Shown: one piece after another, positions 7,452-15,881 of the stretch | Numbering within the stretch: position 1 is the stretch's first letter | Layout: every line of letters starts with the position of its first letter | Assembly: GCF_007827815.1 (NCBI RefSeq) | Contig: NZ_VITH01000001.1 | Coordinates: 620,001 to 684,000 of the forward strand | Length of the DNA: 64,000 nt | Source of the DNA: Azospirillum brasilense | GTDB lineage: Bacteria; Pseudomonadota; Alphaproteobacteria; Azospirillales; Azospirillaceae | Direction: 5' to 3' | Translations under genes and position numbers: made by a program | The notes under the pieces: model-generated | What the model was told of the DNA's origin: nothing | The model's input: the letters and a program-made list of their open reading frames with translations, nothing else | Databases searched by the model: none

Positions 7452-8722
7452 GCTGGCCCGTCATCATTCTTATTATGCTTTGTCTTTTCGCTTTGAATAT
7501 GCGAATTTACATTGCAATTTTCTCATCGGTTCTTGTCTATTTCGTGTTCTTCAGCCCGGTTCCGGACCAGATCGCGGTGCAGCGGCTGATCGGCGCCTCG
7601 CAGAACCTGTCTCTCCTGGCGATCCCCTTCTTCATCCTGCTCGGCACGCTGATGGACCACACCGGCGTGGCGAAGCGCCTGCTGCGCGTGGCCGACCTGA
7701 TGGTGGGCAAGCTCACCGGCGGCATGGCGCTGACCAACATCATGCTCAGCACGCTGCTGGGCGGCGTCAGCGCCTCCAACCTCGCCGACAGCGCCATGCT
7801 CACCCGCATGCTGGTGCCGGAAATGGAGCGCAAGGGCTACAACCGCGCCTTTGCCGCCGCCGTCACGGCGTCGGGCGCGCTGGTGACGCCGATCATCCCG
7901 CCGGGCATCGCGCTGATCATCTACGGCCTCGTCGCCGACGTCTCCATCGGCGCCATGTTCATGGCCGGCATCCTGCCCGGCATCGTCATGGCCATCATGC
8001 TGATGGGCGCCGCCTACATCGTGTCCAAGCGCAACGGCTATCCGCCGTCCCGCGACAGCTGGCCCACCGCCTCGGAGACCACCAGCGCGCTGGTCGGCGC
8101 CTGGCCGGTGCTGGTCCTGCTGGTCGCCATCATCGGCGGCATCCGCGCCAACATCTTCACCCCGACCGAAGCCGGCGCGGTGGCGGTGCTGATCGTCCTG
8201 GTGATCGGTTTCGTGATCTACCGCGAGATGCGCGTCGCCCATGTGCTGGACGCCCTGGTCGGTACCTTCAAGGCGACCTCCTCGGTCATGCTGGTCATCA
8301 TGGCCTGCTCGGCCCTGGCCTGGGTGCTGTCGCTGGAGCAGGCGGCGCAGCAGCTGGCCACCTTCATCACGGCCCTGACCGACAACAAGTACGTCTTCCT
8401 GATCATCCTCAATCTGCTGCTGCTGTTCCTGGGCATGCTGATCGAGGGCAACGCGATCCTCATCGTCATGGTCCCGCTGCTGATGCCGACGGTGCACCAG
8501 CTCGGCATCGACCCGATCCATTTCGGCATCGTGGTGATCGTGAACCTCGCGGTCGGCTGTCTGACGCCGCCGGTGGGCACGGTGATGCTTCTGGTCTGCA
8601 ACCTCGCCAAGGTGAAGATCTCGGACTTCATGAAGCAGTCCACCCTGCTCTTCGTGGCGCTGTTCATCTCGCTCATGCTCGTCACCTTCGTGCCGGAGCT
8701 TTCGCTGCTCCTGGCCCGCTAA
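7448..8722 (+). CDS. TRAP transporter large permease subunit (DctM family)
   Basis: The 424-aa protein has about 12 hydrophobic segments and the DctM signatures: IPFFILLGTLMDHTGVAKRL, GGVSASNLADSAML, TASGALVTPIIPPGI and PTEAGAVAV. It is the sodium-coupled transport channel of the system. Its start overlaps the DctQ stop (ATGA), so translation is coupled. The first 35 or so codons (7448-7550) are markedly AT-rich and use codons such as ATT, TTG and CTT that are rare in the neighbours; composition then returns to normal. Confidence 0.95.
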   Translation: MSWPVIILIMLCLFALNMRIYIAIFSSVLVYFVFFSPVPDQIAVQRLIGASQNLSLLAIPFFILLGTLMDHTGVAKRLLRVADLMVGKLTGGMALTNIMLSTLLGGVSASNLADSAMLTRMLVPEMERKGYNRAFAAAVTASGALVTPIIPPGIALIIYGLVADVSIGAMFMAGILPGIVMAIMLMGAAYIVSKRNGYPPSRDSWPTASETTSALVGAWPVLVLLVAIIGGIRANIFTPTEAGAVAVLIVLVIGFVIYREMRVAHVLDALVGTFKATSSVMLVIMACSALAWVLSLEQAAQQLATFITALTDNKYVFLIILNLLLLFLGMLIEGNAILIVMVPLLMPTVHQLGIDPIHFGIVVIVNLAVGCLTPPVGTVMLLVCNLAKVKISDFMKQSTLLFVALFISLMLVTFVPELSLLLAR

Positions 8723-8830
8723 AGCGAACTTTCGTTCGCTTTAGACTCATATCGCCTCATTCGCCGGCGGGCTCCGGTCGCATGTGCGACCGAGACCGCC
8801 GTCGCGGTCCAAAGCGGATCGCAATCCGCT
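8721..8830. repeat. Cluster of four short hairpins between the DctM and uxaA genes
   Basis: In order: AAAGCGAAC/GTTCGCTTT (8721-8742), a near-perfect palindrome CGGTCGCATGTGCGACCG (8775-8792), GACCGC/GCGGTC (8794-8809) and AGCGGAT/ATCCGCT (8813-8830). None has a T-run. The arrangement resembles REP/BIME-type intergenic repeats and may protect 3' ends or modulate expression between transporter and enzyme genes. Confidence 0.6.
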
Positions 8831-8885
8831 CTAACCCCTCCTGCCGCCCTCCCGCTTCCCTCGCTTCTCCCCCAAGGGGCCTGAC

Positions 8886-10373
8886 ATGCCGAAGTACCTG
8901 AAGATCCATTCCAGCGACACCGTCGCCGTCGCCCTGGAGCCGCTGGCCCAGGGAACCGCGATCGACGGTCTGGGCGTCGTCCTGCTCGACGAGGTGCCGC
9001 AGGGCCACAAGTTCGCCGTGACCCCGCACCAGCCGGGCGACCGGGTCATCAAGTACGGCAGCGTGATCGGCCTCGCCAAGGAGGCGATCCCGGTGGGGCG
9101 GCACATCCACACCCACAACATCGGGACGGCGCTGGGCGGCCTGCAGGACTACGCCTACGCCGGACCGGCGAACGATGCGGCGCCGGCCAGGCGGGAGGCG
9201 CCGACCATCCAGGCCTTCGTCCGCGCCAACGGCGAGATCGGCGTGCGCAACGACCTGTGGATCATCCCGCTGGTCGGCTGCGTCAACGGCCTCGCCAAGA
9301 ACGCGGCCAAGCGCTTTGAGAAGATGGGCCTGCTGCCCGAGGGCTCCCGCGTCATGGTGCTGGAGCATCCCTACGGCTGTTCGCAGCTCGGCGGCGACCT
9401 GGACAACACCCGCAACATCCTGCGCGACTTTGCCATCCACCCCAACGCCGGCGGCGTGCTGGTCATGGGGCTGGGCTGCGAGAACAACACCCGCGCCCTG
9501 TTCACCCAGGGCTTCGAGCATCCCGACCCGCGCCGCCTGCGCTATCTGACCACCCAGGAGGTGTCGGACGAGCTCGAGGCGTCGCTGGAAGCGATGACCG
9601 AGCTGGCCGCGGTGATGCGCGAGGACAAGCGCGAGCAGGTCGGCGCCGACCGCCTGCGCATCGGGCTGAAGTGCGGCGGCTCGGACGGCTTCTCCGGCAT
9701 CACGGCGAACCCGCTGCTGGGCGCCCTGTCCGACTGGCTGTGCGGGATCGGCGGCGCCACGGTGCTGACCGAGGTGCCGGAGATGTTCGGCGCCGAACAT
9801 CTGCTGATGGAGCGCGCCGAGAGCCGCGAGGTGTTCGAGGGCGTCGTCACCCTGATCAACGACTTCAAGCAGTATTTCCTCGACCACAACCAGCCGATCT
9901 ACGAGAACCCGTCGCCCGGCAACAAGGCGGGCGGCATCAGCACGCTGGAGGAGAAGTCGCTGGGCTGCACCCAGAAGGCCGGCCTCTCCCCGGTGCGCGA
10001 CGTCATCCGCTACGCCGAGCGCATCCGCAAGCCGGGCCTGACCCTGCTGGAGGCGCCGGGCAACGACGGCGTGGCGGTCACCGCCCTGGCCGCCGCCGGC
10101 TGCCACATCGTGCTGTTCACCACCGGCCGCGGCACGCCGCTGGGCGGCGTGGTGCCGACCATGAAGATCGCCACCAACACCGCCATGGCCGAGAAGAAGC
10201 GGCACTGGATCGACTTCAACGCCGGCCCCATCGCCGAGGCCACCGCCACGGTGGACAGCCTGCTGCCATCCTTCATCGACAGCATCCTCGCCGTCGCCAA
10301 CGGCAAAGAGGCGCGCAACGAGGAGAACGACGTCCATGACCTCGTGATCTTCAAGTCCGGCGTCACGCTCTGA
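8886..10373 (+). CDS. uxaA: Altronate dehydratase UxaA
   Basis: The 495-aa protein dehydrates D-altronate to 2-keto-3-deoxy-D-gluconate with an iron or Mn cofactor in the cytoplasm. The N-terminal SAF-like domain (about residues 1-90) has the GHKFAV and RHIHTHN elements. The C-terminal UxaA/GarD domain has NDLWIIPLVGCVN, HPYGCSQLG, GLGCENN, GLKCGGSDGFSGI, the ENPSPGNKAGGI-TLEEKSLGC segment and FTTGRGTPLG. The length is close to E. coli UxaA (495). AAGGGG precedes the ATG. UxaB follows after 32 bases, so the two are almost certainly cotranscribed. Confidence 0.96.
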   Translation: MPKYLKIHSSDTVAVALEPLAQGTAIDGLGVVLLDEVPQGHKFAVTPHQPGDRVIKYGSVIGLAKEAIPVGRHIHTHNIGTALGGLQDYAYAGPANDAAPARREAPTIQAFVRANGEIGVRNDLWIIPLVGCVNGLAKNAAKRFEKMGLLPEGSRVMVLEHPYGCSQLGGDLDNTRNILRDFAIHPNAGGVLVMGLGCENNTRALFTQGFEHPDPRRLRYLTTQEVSDELEASLEAMTELAAVMREDKREQVGADRLRIGLKCGGSDGFSGITANPLLGALSDWLCGIGGATVLTEVPEMFGAEHLLMERAESREVFEGVVTLINDFKQYFLDHNQPIYENPSPGNKAGGISTLEEKSLGCTQKAGLSPVRDVIRYAERIRKPGLTLLEAPGNDGVAVTALAAAGCHIVLFTTGRGTPLGGVVPTMKIATNTAMAEKKRHWIDFNAGPIAEATATVDSLLPSFIDSILAVANGKEARNEENDVHDLVIFKSGVTL

Positions 10374-10405
10374 ACCCCGCCACCTCTCAGACAAGGACGC
10401 CGACC

Positions 10406-11875
10406 ATGGAGCGCCTGAACGCATCCTTTCTCAACGGCCGGCCGCGCCCGACGACGACGCGGATCGTGCAATTCGGCGAAGGCAATTTCCTGCGCGCCTT
10501 CTTCGACTGGAAGGTCGACCGCCTGAACGAGGCCACCGGTGGCGACTGGGGCGTGACCGTCGTCCGCCCCATCCCCGGCGGCTTCCCGCAGACGCTGAAC
10601 GAGCAGGAGGGCGTCTACACCGTCCTGTCGCGCGGCGTCGACGAGGCCGGCCAGAAGGTTTCGCAGGCCCGGCTGATCGGCTGCGTGCGCAACGAGATCG
10701 CGGCGCACGGCGACTGGGCGTCGGTGCTGGAGCTGGCGCGCGACCCGAACGTCACGGTCGTCGTGTCCAACACCACCGACGCCGGCATCGCCTATGTCCC
10801 GTCGGTGGCCTACGCCGACGAGCCGCCGGTCTCCTTCCCCAGCAAGATGACCCGCTTCCTGCACGAGCGCTGGAAGGCCTTCGACGGCGCGCCCGAGGCC
10901 GGCCTGCAGATGCTCGCCTGCGAGCTGATCGACCACAACGGCGAGGAGCTGAAGCGCATCGTCCTGCTGCACGCCCGCGACTGGGCGCTGGAGCCGGCCT
11001 TCATCAAGTGGATCGAGACGGCGAACGCCTTCTACAACACGCTGGTCGACCGCATCGTCCCCGGCTTCCCGCGCGCCGAGGCCGACGAGCTGCGCCACGA
11101 GCTGGGCTACGACGACAGCTTCATGGCGGCGGCGGAGCTGTTCCACCTCTTCGTGATCGAGCGCAAGGAGGGGATGCCGGCGCTGCGCCTGCCGCTGGGC
11201 GAGCATGACGAGGGCACCGTCGTCACCGCCGACGTCACCCCCTACAAGGCGCGCAAGGTCGCCATCCTCAACGGCGCCCACACCGGGCTGTGCGCCCTGG
11301 CCCTGCTGGCGGGCGTCGAGACGGTGGGCGAGGCGGTGAGCGATCCCGCCGGGGCGCGCTTCCTCGACCGGCTGCTCAACGAGGAGGTCATCCCCTTCCT
11401 CACCCTGCCGAAGCCGGAGCTGGAGGACTTCGCGGCGGCCGTGCTGCGCCGCTTCCGCAATCCCTACATCCGGCACCTGTGGCATGACATCAGCCTGAAC
11501 GGCCTCGTCAAGTACCAGACCCGCAACCTGGACCGGCTGCTCGCCTACCGGGAGCGGTTCGGCCGGCCGGCGCCGCTGATGAGCCTGTCGCTGGCCGCCT
11601 GGCTGGCCTTCTACCTCGGCCGCTTCCCCGGCGCCGCCACGCTGCCGCCGCGCGACTCCGCCGAAATCGTCGAGCGCGTCCGCGCCATCGGCGCCCTGGA
11701 CGACGGCACCCCGGCGGGGCTGGAGGCAATGGTCGCCGCCTATCTGGGCGAGACCGCCTTCTGGGGCCGCAGCATCGACGACCGCTCGCTGCGCGCCCAG
11801 GTGATCGAGGACATCCGCTTCCTGACGGACGGGCCCTTCACCTTCGCCCGCCTCGCCGCAAGGCTGGAGGGCTGA
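10406..11875 (+). CDS. uxaB: Tagaturonate reductase (altronate oxidoreductase) UxaB
   Basis: The 489-aa enzyme of the mannitol dehydrogenase family interconverts D-tagaturonate and D-altronate using NAD(H). It opens with a dinucleotide-binding region carrying RIVQFGEGNFLRAFFDWKVD and VVSNTTDAGIAY, characteristic of UxaB rather than UxuB. The C-terminal domain contains the catalytic Lys-x-x-x-x-Asn-x-x-H-like stretch in KVAILNGAHTGLC. The length matches E. coli UxaB (483). A strong terminator follows directly, marking the operon end. Confidence 0.95.
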   Translation: MERLNASFLNGRPRPTTTRIVQFGEGNFLRAFFDWKVDRLNEATGGDWGVTVVRPIPGGFPQTLNEQEGVYTVLSRGVDEAGQKVSQARLIGCVRNEIAAHGDWASVLELARDPNVTVVVSNTTDAGIAYVPSVAYADEPPVSFPSKMTRFLHERWKAFDGAPEAGLQMLACELIDHNGEELKRIVLLHARDWALEPAFIKWIETANAFYNTLVDRIVPGFPRAEADELRHELGYDDSFMAAAELFHLFVIERKEGMPALRLPLGEHDEGTVVTADVTPYKARKVAILNGAHTGLCALALLAGVETVGEAVSDPAGARFLDRLLNEEVIPFLTLPKPELEDFAAAVLRRFRNPYIRHLWHDISLNGLVKYQTRNLDRLLAYRERFGRPAPLMSLSLAAWLAFYLGRFPGAATLPPRDSAEIVERVRAIGALDDGTPAGLEAMVAAYLGETAFWGRSIDDRSLRAQVIEDIRFLTDGPFTFARLAARLEG

Positions 11876-11880
11876 CGACA

Positions 11881-11917
11881 AAAGGCCCCTTCCGCCGGCG
11901 CGGAAGGGGCCTTTTTC
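11881..11917 (+). terminator. Intrinsic terminator of the uxaA-uxaB operon
   Basis: A perfect 14-bp stem (11881-11894 with 11901-11914) of sequence AAAGGCCCCTTCCG closes a six-base loop and runs into TTTTTC. It starts 5 bases after the uxaB stop. The A-rich left side would also work for the converging NUDIX gene. Confidence 0.9.
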
Positions 11918-11950
11918 TTTGAGAGCCGCGTTGTTCTGCGCCGGTCCGGC

Positions 11951-12379
11951 TCAGTCCGGCGGGATGCCCAGCCGCAGCAGCATCTCCACGAGGCCGCTTT
12001 CCCCGACGGCCAGGGCAGCCTGCGACGGGGTCAGCCAGCGGCGCTCGCGCTGGCCCTTCTCGGGCCATTCGTCCAGAACCTCGTCGACTTCCAGCAGGAA
12101 GACGGTCACCGCGCACAGGACCGACTTGTTGACGCTCAGCCGCTTCATGTAGCGGAAATTGCCGAAGGGCCGGTGATCGACGGTGCCCCGCACGCCGGCT
12201 TCCTCGTAGGCTTCGCGCGCCGCCATGTCGCAGGGCTTCACGCCCTCCTCCGCCCACCCCTTGGGAATGATCCACCGCTTGGTTTCCCGCGACGTGACCA
12301 GCAGGATTTCCGGCCGGCCGTTGCGAAGGCGGAAAGGAAGGGCGGCGTATTGGGTGGCGGGAGTGCGGTTGCTCATCAT
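11951..12379 (-). CDS. NUDIX hydrolase, diphosphoinositol polyphosphate phosphohydrolase-like
   Basis: The product is 142 aa with the ATG at 12379; a TTG two codons earlier or an ATG one codon later is possible. A NUDIX box is visible as KGWAEEGVKPCDMAAREAYEEAGV-type spacing with the catalytic REAYEEAG core. The usual first Glu is replaced, as in many bacterial members with a WIIPKGW start. RYMKRLSVNKSV and the C-terminal RERRWLTPSQA segment also fit this subfamily. It would cleave a nucleoside- or inositol-diphosphate-linked substrate; the substrate cannot be told from sequence. It stands alone, convergent with uxaB. Confidence 0.85.
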   Translation of the reverse strand: MMSNRTPATQYAALPFRLRNGRPEILLVTSRETKRWIIPKGWAEEGVKPCDMAAREAYEEAGVRGTVDHRPFGNFRYMKRLSVNKSVLCAVTVFLLEVDEVLDEWPEKGQRERRWLTPSQAALAVGESGLVEMLLRLGIPPD

Positions 12380-12448
12380 GTCCAAGTGGTGAGGCCGGAC
12401 CCGCGATCCAATTCGGCTGAACGGGATGGCGGGCGATCATTCTTATGA

Positions 12449-12480
12449 CGATGGGCGGCTGTGCTTCGTGCCGCCCATCG
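12449..12480. terminator. Hairpin between the DgcN and NUDIX genes
   Basis: CGATGGGCGGC (12449-12459) pairs perfectly with GCCGCCCATCG (12470-12480) around a 10-base loop. It lies downstream of the reverse-strand DgcN gene and upstream of the NUDIX gene. There is no T-run, so it is at best a weak terminator or a 3'-stabilising structure. Confidence 0.4.
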
Positions 12481-12505
12481 GCACCATGATCATCCCCTAT
12501 TAACG

Positions 12506-13519
12506 TTACTCAGTGGCAAATTCTTCCGTCAGACGGTCAATAATTTCGCCTACGCCAAACCGGATAGGGTCACTGGCCGGAAGGTCATGGGCCTTGGCCG
12601 CCGCCTCCAGGCAGGCGCGCGCCTCGTCCTCGCCATAGGCCTTGGTGTTGATGGCGATTCCAACCGGGCGGATGGCCGGGTTGGTCAGCCGTCCGCAGCG
12701 GATCGTCAGGTCGATGACTTCCTGGATCGACGGCAGCGGGTGCTGCACGCCGCGCATGGTGCTGCGGGTCGGCTCGTGGCAGACGACGAAGGCGTCGGGC
12801 TGGGCGCCGTGCAGCAGCCCCAGCGACACGCCCGCGAAGGACGGGTGGTAGAGCGAGCCCTGCCCCTCGATCAGGTCCCAATGGGTCGGGTCGGCCGCCG
12901 GGGCGATCCACTCCACCGCACCGGAGATGAAGTCGGCCACCACCGCGTCGATGGCGACCCCGCGCCCGGAGATGAACACGCCGGTCTGGCCGGTGGCGCG
13001 GAAATCCGCGTCCATGCCGCGGGCGCGCATTTCCTTTTCCAGGGCCAGCGCCGTGTACTTCTTGCCCACGGAGCAGTCGGTGCCCACCGTCAGCAGCCGC
13101 CGGCCCGGACGCTTGGTCCCTTTGCCGGTGGCGAAGCGCTGGTCGGAATGGCGCACGTTGAAAAGCTGGCGGCCATGGCGCGCCGCCGCCTCGGCAATCG
13201 CCGGGATGCTTTCCAGCCGGGTGTGCAGGCCGCTCGCCACGTCCATGCCGGACTCGATGGCCTGGACGATGACGCTCGTCCAATGCTCCGGCAGGACACC
13301 GCCGGCGTTCACCACGCCGACCACCAGCGTGCGGGCGCCCTGCCCCGCCGCCTCGGCGATGGTCATGTCGGGGATGCCGAGGTCGGCCTTGCAGCCCTCC
13401 AGCCGGATCTGGCCGAGGCACCAGTCGGGCCGCCAGTCCACGATGCCCTGCGCGGTCTTGGCGCCGAGCTGGTCCTGAACGTCGCCGAGGAACATCAGGT
13501 AGGGATGGGGAATGTTCAT
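12506..13519 (-). CDS. dgcN: DUF1611-family protein, DgcN-type D-glutamate N-acetyltransferase
   Basis: The product is 337 aa. The family fold is visible: an N-terminal Rossmann-like part ending in VVGVVNAGGVLPEHW, then a P-loop-like GTDCSVGKKYTALALEKEM near residues 147-165. The segment GQTGVFISGRGVAIDAVVADF and an IEGQGSLYHPSFAGVSL stretch follow. Members named DgcN acetylate D-glutamate, paired with DgcA, an N-acetyl-D-glutamate racemase-like enolase-family enzyme. No DgcA is present here. It follows the TRAP fusion permease on the same strand after 50 bases. The same P-loop fold occurs in other DUF1611 proteins of unclear function, so the substrate is tentative. Confidence 0.75.
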   Translation of the reverse strand: MNIPHPYLMFLGDVQDQLGAKTAQGIVDWRPDWCLGQIRLEGCKADLGIPDMTIAEAAGQGARTLVVGVVNAGGVLPEHWTSVIVQAIESGMDVASGLHTRLESIPAIAEAAARHGRQLFNVRHSDQRFATGKGTKRPGRRLLTVGTDCSVGKKYTALALEKEMRARGMDADFRATGQTGVFISGRGVAIDAVVADFISGAVEWIAPAADPTHWDLIEGQGSLYHPSFAGVSLGLLHGAQPDAFVVCHEPTRSTMRGVQHPLPSIQEVIDLTIRCGRLTNPAIRPVGIAINTKAYGEDEARACLEAAAKAHDLPASDPIRFGVGEIIDRLTEEFATE

Positions 13520-13569
13520 TTGTCGGGTCCTCTCGAAGAGACCGGTTGTTCTTCAGGCGGGCTCGGGCG

Positions 13570-15645
13570 TCAGGCCGGCTCGGGCGTCAATCGGCGGGCG
13601 GACATCTGGCGGAGCAGGACGGGCACGATCAGCGCCAGCCCCAGCAGCGACGAATACAGTTCCGGCGTCACCAGCAGGATGGCGGCGATACCGAGCATCA
13701 CCCGCTCCCAGGTCCGCATGTTGGTCAGCAGCCAGCCGGTCAGGGTGGCGCCCAGGCAGACGATGCCGACGATGCAGCCGAGGAAGGCGATGAAGAAGTC
13801 CGGCCAGGTGAAGCCCGGCGCCACCAGCAGCAGCGACGGCGAGAAGACGAAGACGAAGGGCACCAGCGCCTTCGCCAGACCCAGCCGGAAGGCGGTGTTG
13901 CCGGTCTTGAAGGGGTCGGCCCCCGCCATGCCCGCCGCGGCGTAGGCGGCCAGCGCCACCGGCGGCGTGATGTCGGCCAGCACGCCGTAATAGAAGACGA
14001 AGAAATGCGCCACGATCGGCGCCACGCCCAGCAGGCCGAGCGCCGGAGCGGCGATGGTCGCCATGATGATGTAGTTGGCCGTCGTCGGGATGCCGCAGCC
14101 CATCAGGATGCAGACCACGCCGGTCATGATCAGGGTGAACAGCAGCGTCAGAGCCTTGGCGTCGGCCAGCCAGCCCGGCAGGAAGGCCCCCGCCCACACC
14201 GCCATCTCGCCCGCGGTGGAGGTGACGATGTAGGAGATCTTGAAGCCGACGCCGGTCAACGTGACCACGCCGACGATGATGCCCACCGTGGCGGCGGCGG
14301 CGCCGACCGCCAGCGCGTATTTGGCGCCGTCGCGCAGGCCGTCCAGAACCTCCCGGATGGTCATGCGTTTGCGCGGGTTCAGCAGGCCGACCGCGATGCA
14401 CAGGGTGATGCCCCAGAAGGCCGCCATGTAGGGCGTGTAGCCGGCGATCAGGATGCCGATCAGCACGACCAGCGGAATGACCGTCGGCCAGTCGCGGCGG
14501 AAGGCCTCCTTCAGGTCCGGCATCTCGTCGGGGCGCAGGCCGCGCAGGCCGTTGCGCTTGGCCTCGAAATGCACCTGCACCAGCACGCCGAAGAAATGCA
14601 TGAAGGCCGGGACGATGGCCGCCATGATGATGGTCGTGTAGGGCAGCCCCAGGAACTCGATCATCAGGAAGGCAGCGGCGCCCATGATCGGCGGGGTGAT
14701 CTGCCCACCGGTGGAGGCCGTCGATTCCACGGCGGCGGCGAAATGCGGCTTGTAGCCCATCCGCTTCATCGCCGGGATGGTCAGCGAGCCGACCGTCACC
14801 GTGTTGGCGACCGAGGAGCCGGAGATCATGCCGAACAGCGCCGACCCGAAGATGGCGACCTTGGCGGGACCGCCGGCGTAACGCCCGGCCACCCAGGCCG
14901 CGCAGTCGAGGAAGAGCTGACCCAGCCCGATGCGCGTGGCGAAGACGCCGAACAGCACGAAGTGGAAGACGTAGGTCGCCACCACGCCGAGCGCGATGCC
15001 GTAAACGCCCTGCGTCGTCAAGTAGAGATGGTCGACGAGCTGCGAGACCGTGGCGCCGGGATGCTTCAGCAGCCCGGGCATCTGCGGCCCCCAGATCGCG
15101 TAGCTCATGAAGATCAGCGAAATGATCGGCAGCGGCCAGCCGACCGAGCGGCGGGTCGCCTCCAGCAATACGACGATCAGGATGGAGCCGAGGATGACGT
15201 CGGTGGTGGTCGGGTTGCCGACGCGGAAGGCCAGATCGTCGAGCGGGATCAGCGGGACATGCATCACCGCGACGACCGCGCCGATGGCCAGCGCCCAGTC
15301 CTGAAGGCCGATGCCGAGCGGGCGCAGCAGCGTGCCCATCACCGGCTCGCCGTAGCCGCGCTTGGTGAAAGGGAAGACCAGGAAGACGAGGCCGAGCACG
15401 AAGGAGAGATGGATGCCGCGATGCTCCATCTCCGGAAGGAGGCCGAAGCCGGCGGTGTAGTAATGGAACAGCGACAGAATGATCAGCAGGCCGCCGACCA
15501 GATGCCCGGCCAGCGGCGACAGCGGCCGGAAGCGGATCTCGGAGTCGAACTTCTCCTCCAGCTCCCGCGCCTTGGCCTCGTCGAGTTCCATGGACGCGGA
15601 ATCCAGCCGGATGTCGGGCGGCGGATCGCGATGGGTATCGGTCAT
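13570..15645 (-). CDS. TRAP transporter, fused small/large permease (4TM/12TM, TAXI-type)
   Basis: The 691-aa inner-membrane protein has about 18 hydrophobic segments. An N-terminal small-subunit-like part (after a soluble start MTDTHRDPPPD) is fused to a DctM-like part with VANTVTVGSLTIPAMKRMGY, TASTGGQITPPIMGAAAFLM and the ADITPPVALAAYAAAGMAG motif. The ATG at 15645 has GGAG 7 bases upstream; the longer frame would read through a repeat element and is rejected. The matching TAXI receptor gene lies upstream on the same strand, separated by a hairpin-rich repeat. It transports an unknown organic acid. DgcN next to it makes an amino-dicarboxylate such as glutamate a reasonable guess, no more. 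Confidence 0.93.
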   Translation of the reverse strand: MTDTHRDPPPDIRLDSASMELDEAKARELEEKFDSEIRFRPLSPLAGHLVGGLLIILSLFHYYTAGFGLLPEMEHRGIHLSFVLGLVFLVFPFTKRGYGEPVMGTLLRPLGIGLQDWALAIGAVVAVMHVPLIPLDDLAFRVGNPTTTDVILGSILIVVLLEATRRSVGWPLPIISLIFMSYAIWGPQMPGLLKHPGATVSQLVDHLYLTTQGVYGIALGVVATYVFHFVLFGVFATRIGLGQLFLDCAAWVAGRYAGGPAKVAIFGSALFGMISGSSVANTVTVGSLTIPAMKRMGYKPHFAAAVESTASTGGQITPPIMGAAAFLMIEFLGLPYTTIIMAAIVPAFMHFFGVLVQVHFEAKRNGLRGLRPDEMPDLKEAFRRDWPTVIPLVVLIGILIAGYTPYMAAFWGITLCIAVGLLNPRKRMTIREVLDGLRDGAKYALAVGAAAATVGIIVGVVTLTGVGFKISYIVTSTAGEMAVWAGAFLPGWLADAKALTLLFTLIMTGVVCILMGCGIPTTANYIIMATIAAPALGLLGVAPIVAHFFVFYYGVLADITPPVALAAYAAAGMAGADPFKTGNTAFRLGLAKALVPFVFVFSPSLLLVAPGFTWPDFFIAFLGCIVGIVCLGATLTGWLLTNMRTWERVMLGIAAILLVTPELYSSLLGLALIVPVLLRQMSARRLTPEPA

Positions 15646-15654
15646 GGATGCTCC

Positions 15655-15840
15655 ATTCCCCTCTCCCCTCTGGGGAGAGGGGCAGGGTGAGGGGGTTGCG
15701 CGTGTGGGAAAGTTCGGCAAAAGCGCATCCCCCTCACCGGCCCTTCGGGCCACCCTCTCCCCGCTTTCGGCGGACCGAAGGTCCGCCTGTCGCGTCAGCG
15801 CAAACTACGTTTGCGCGTGAGCGGAGGGGAGAGGGTTTTA
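15655..15840. repeat. Composite hairpin-rich intergenic repeat element
   Basis: At least four perfect stem-loops are packed here: an 11-bp stem at 15658-15682 (CCCCTCTCCCC with its complement), GGCCC/GGGCC at 15739-15751, GGCGGACC/GGTCCGCC at 15769-15787 and GCGCAAAC/GTTTGCGC at 15798-15816. The outer CCCTCACC-type and CCTCTCCCC blocks recur in opposite orientation on both sides, giving an overall nested dyad. It looks like a REP/MITE-like dispersed element in the transcript between the TAXI receptor and the permease. Confidence 0.65.
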
Positions 15841-15881
15841 CTGGTCGGATGCGGCATGAGAAAAAGCAAGGAAGGTGCGCC

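Noticed and set aside
13546..15690. 714-aa forward open frame over the TRAP fusion permease
   Set aside because: The product is rich in Asp/His/Arg/Gln as expected for the complement of a membrane protein gene; the reverse strand has clear TRAP motifs.
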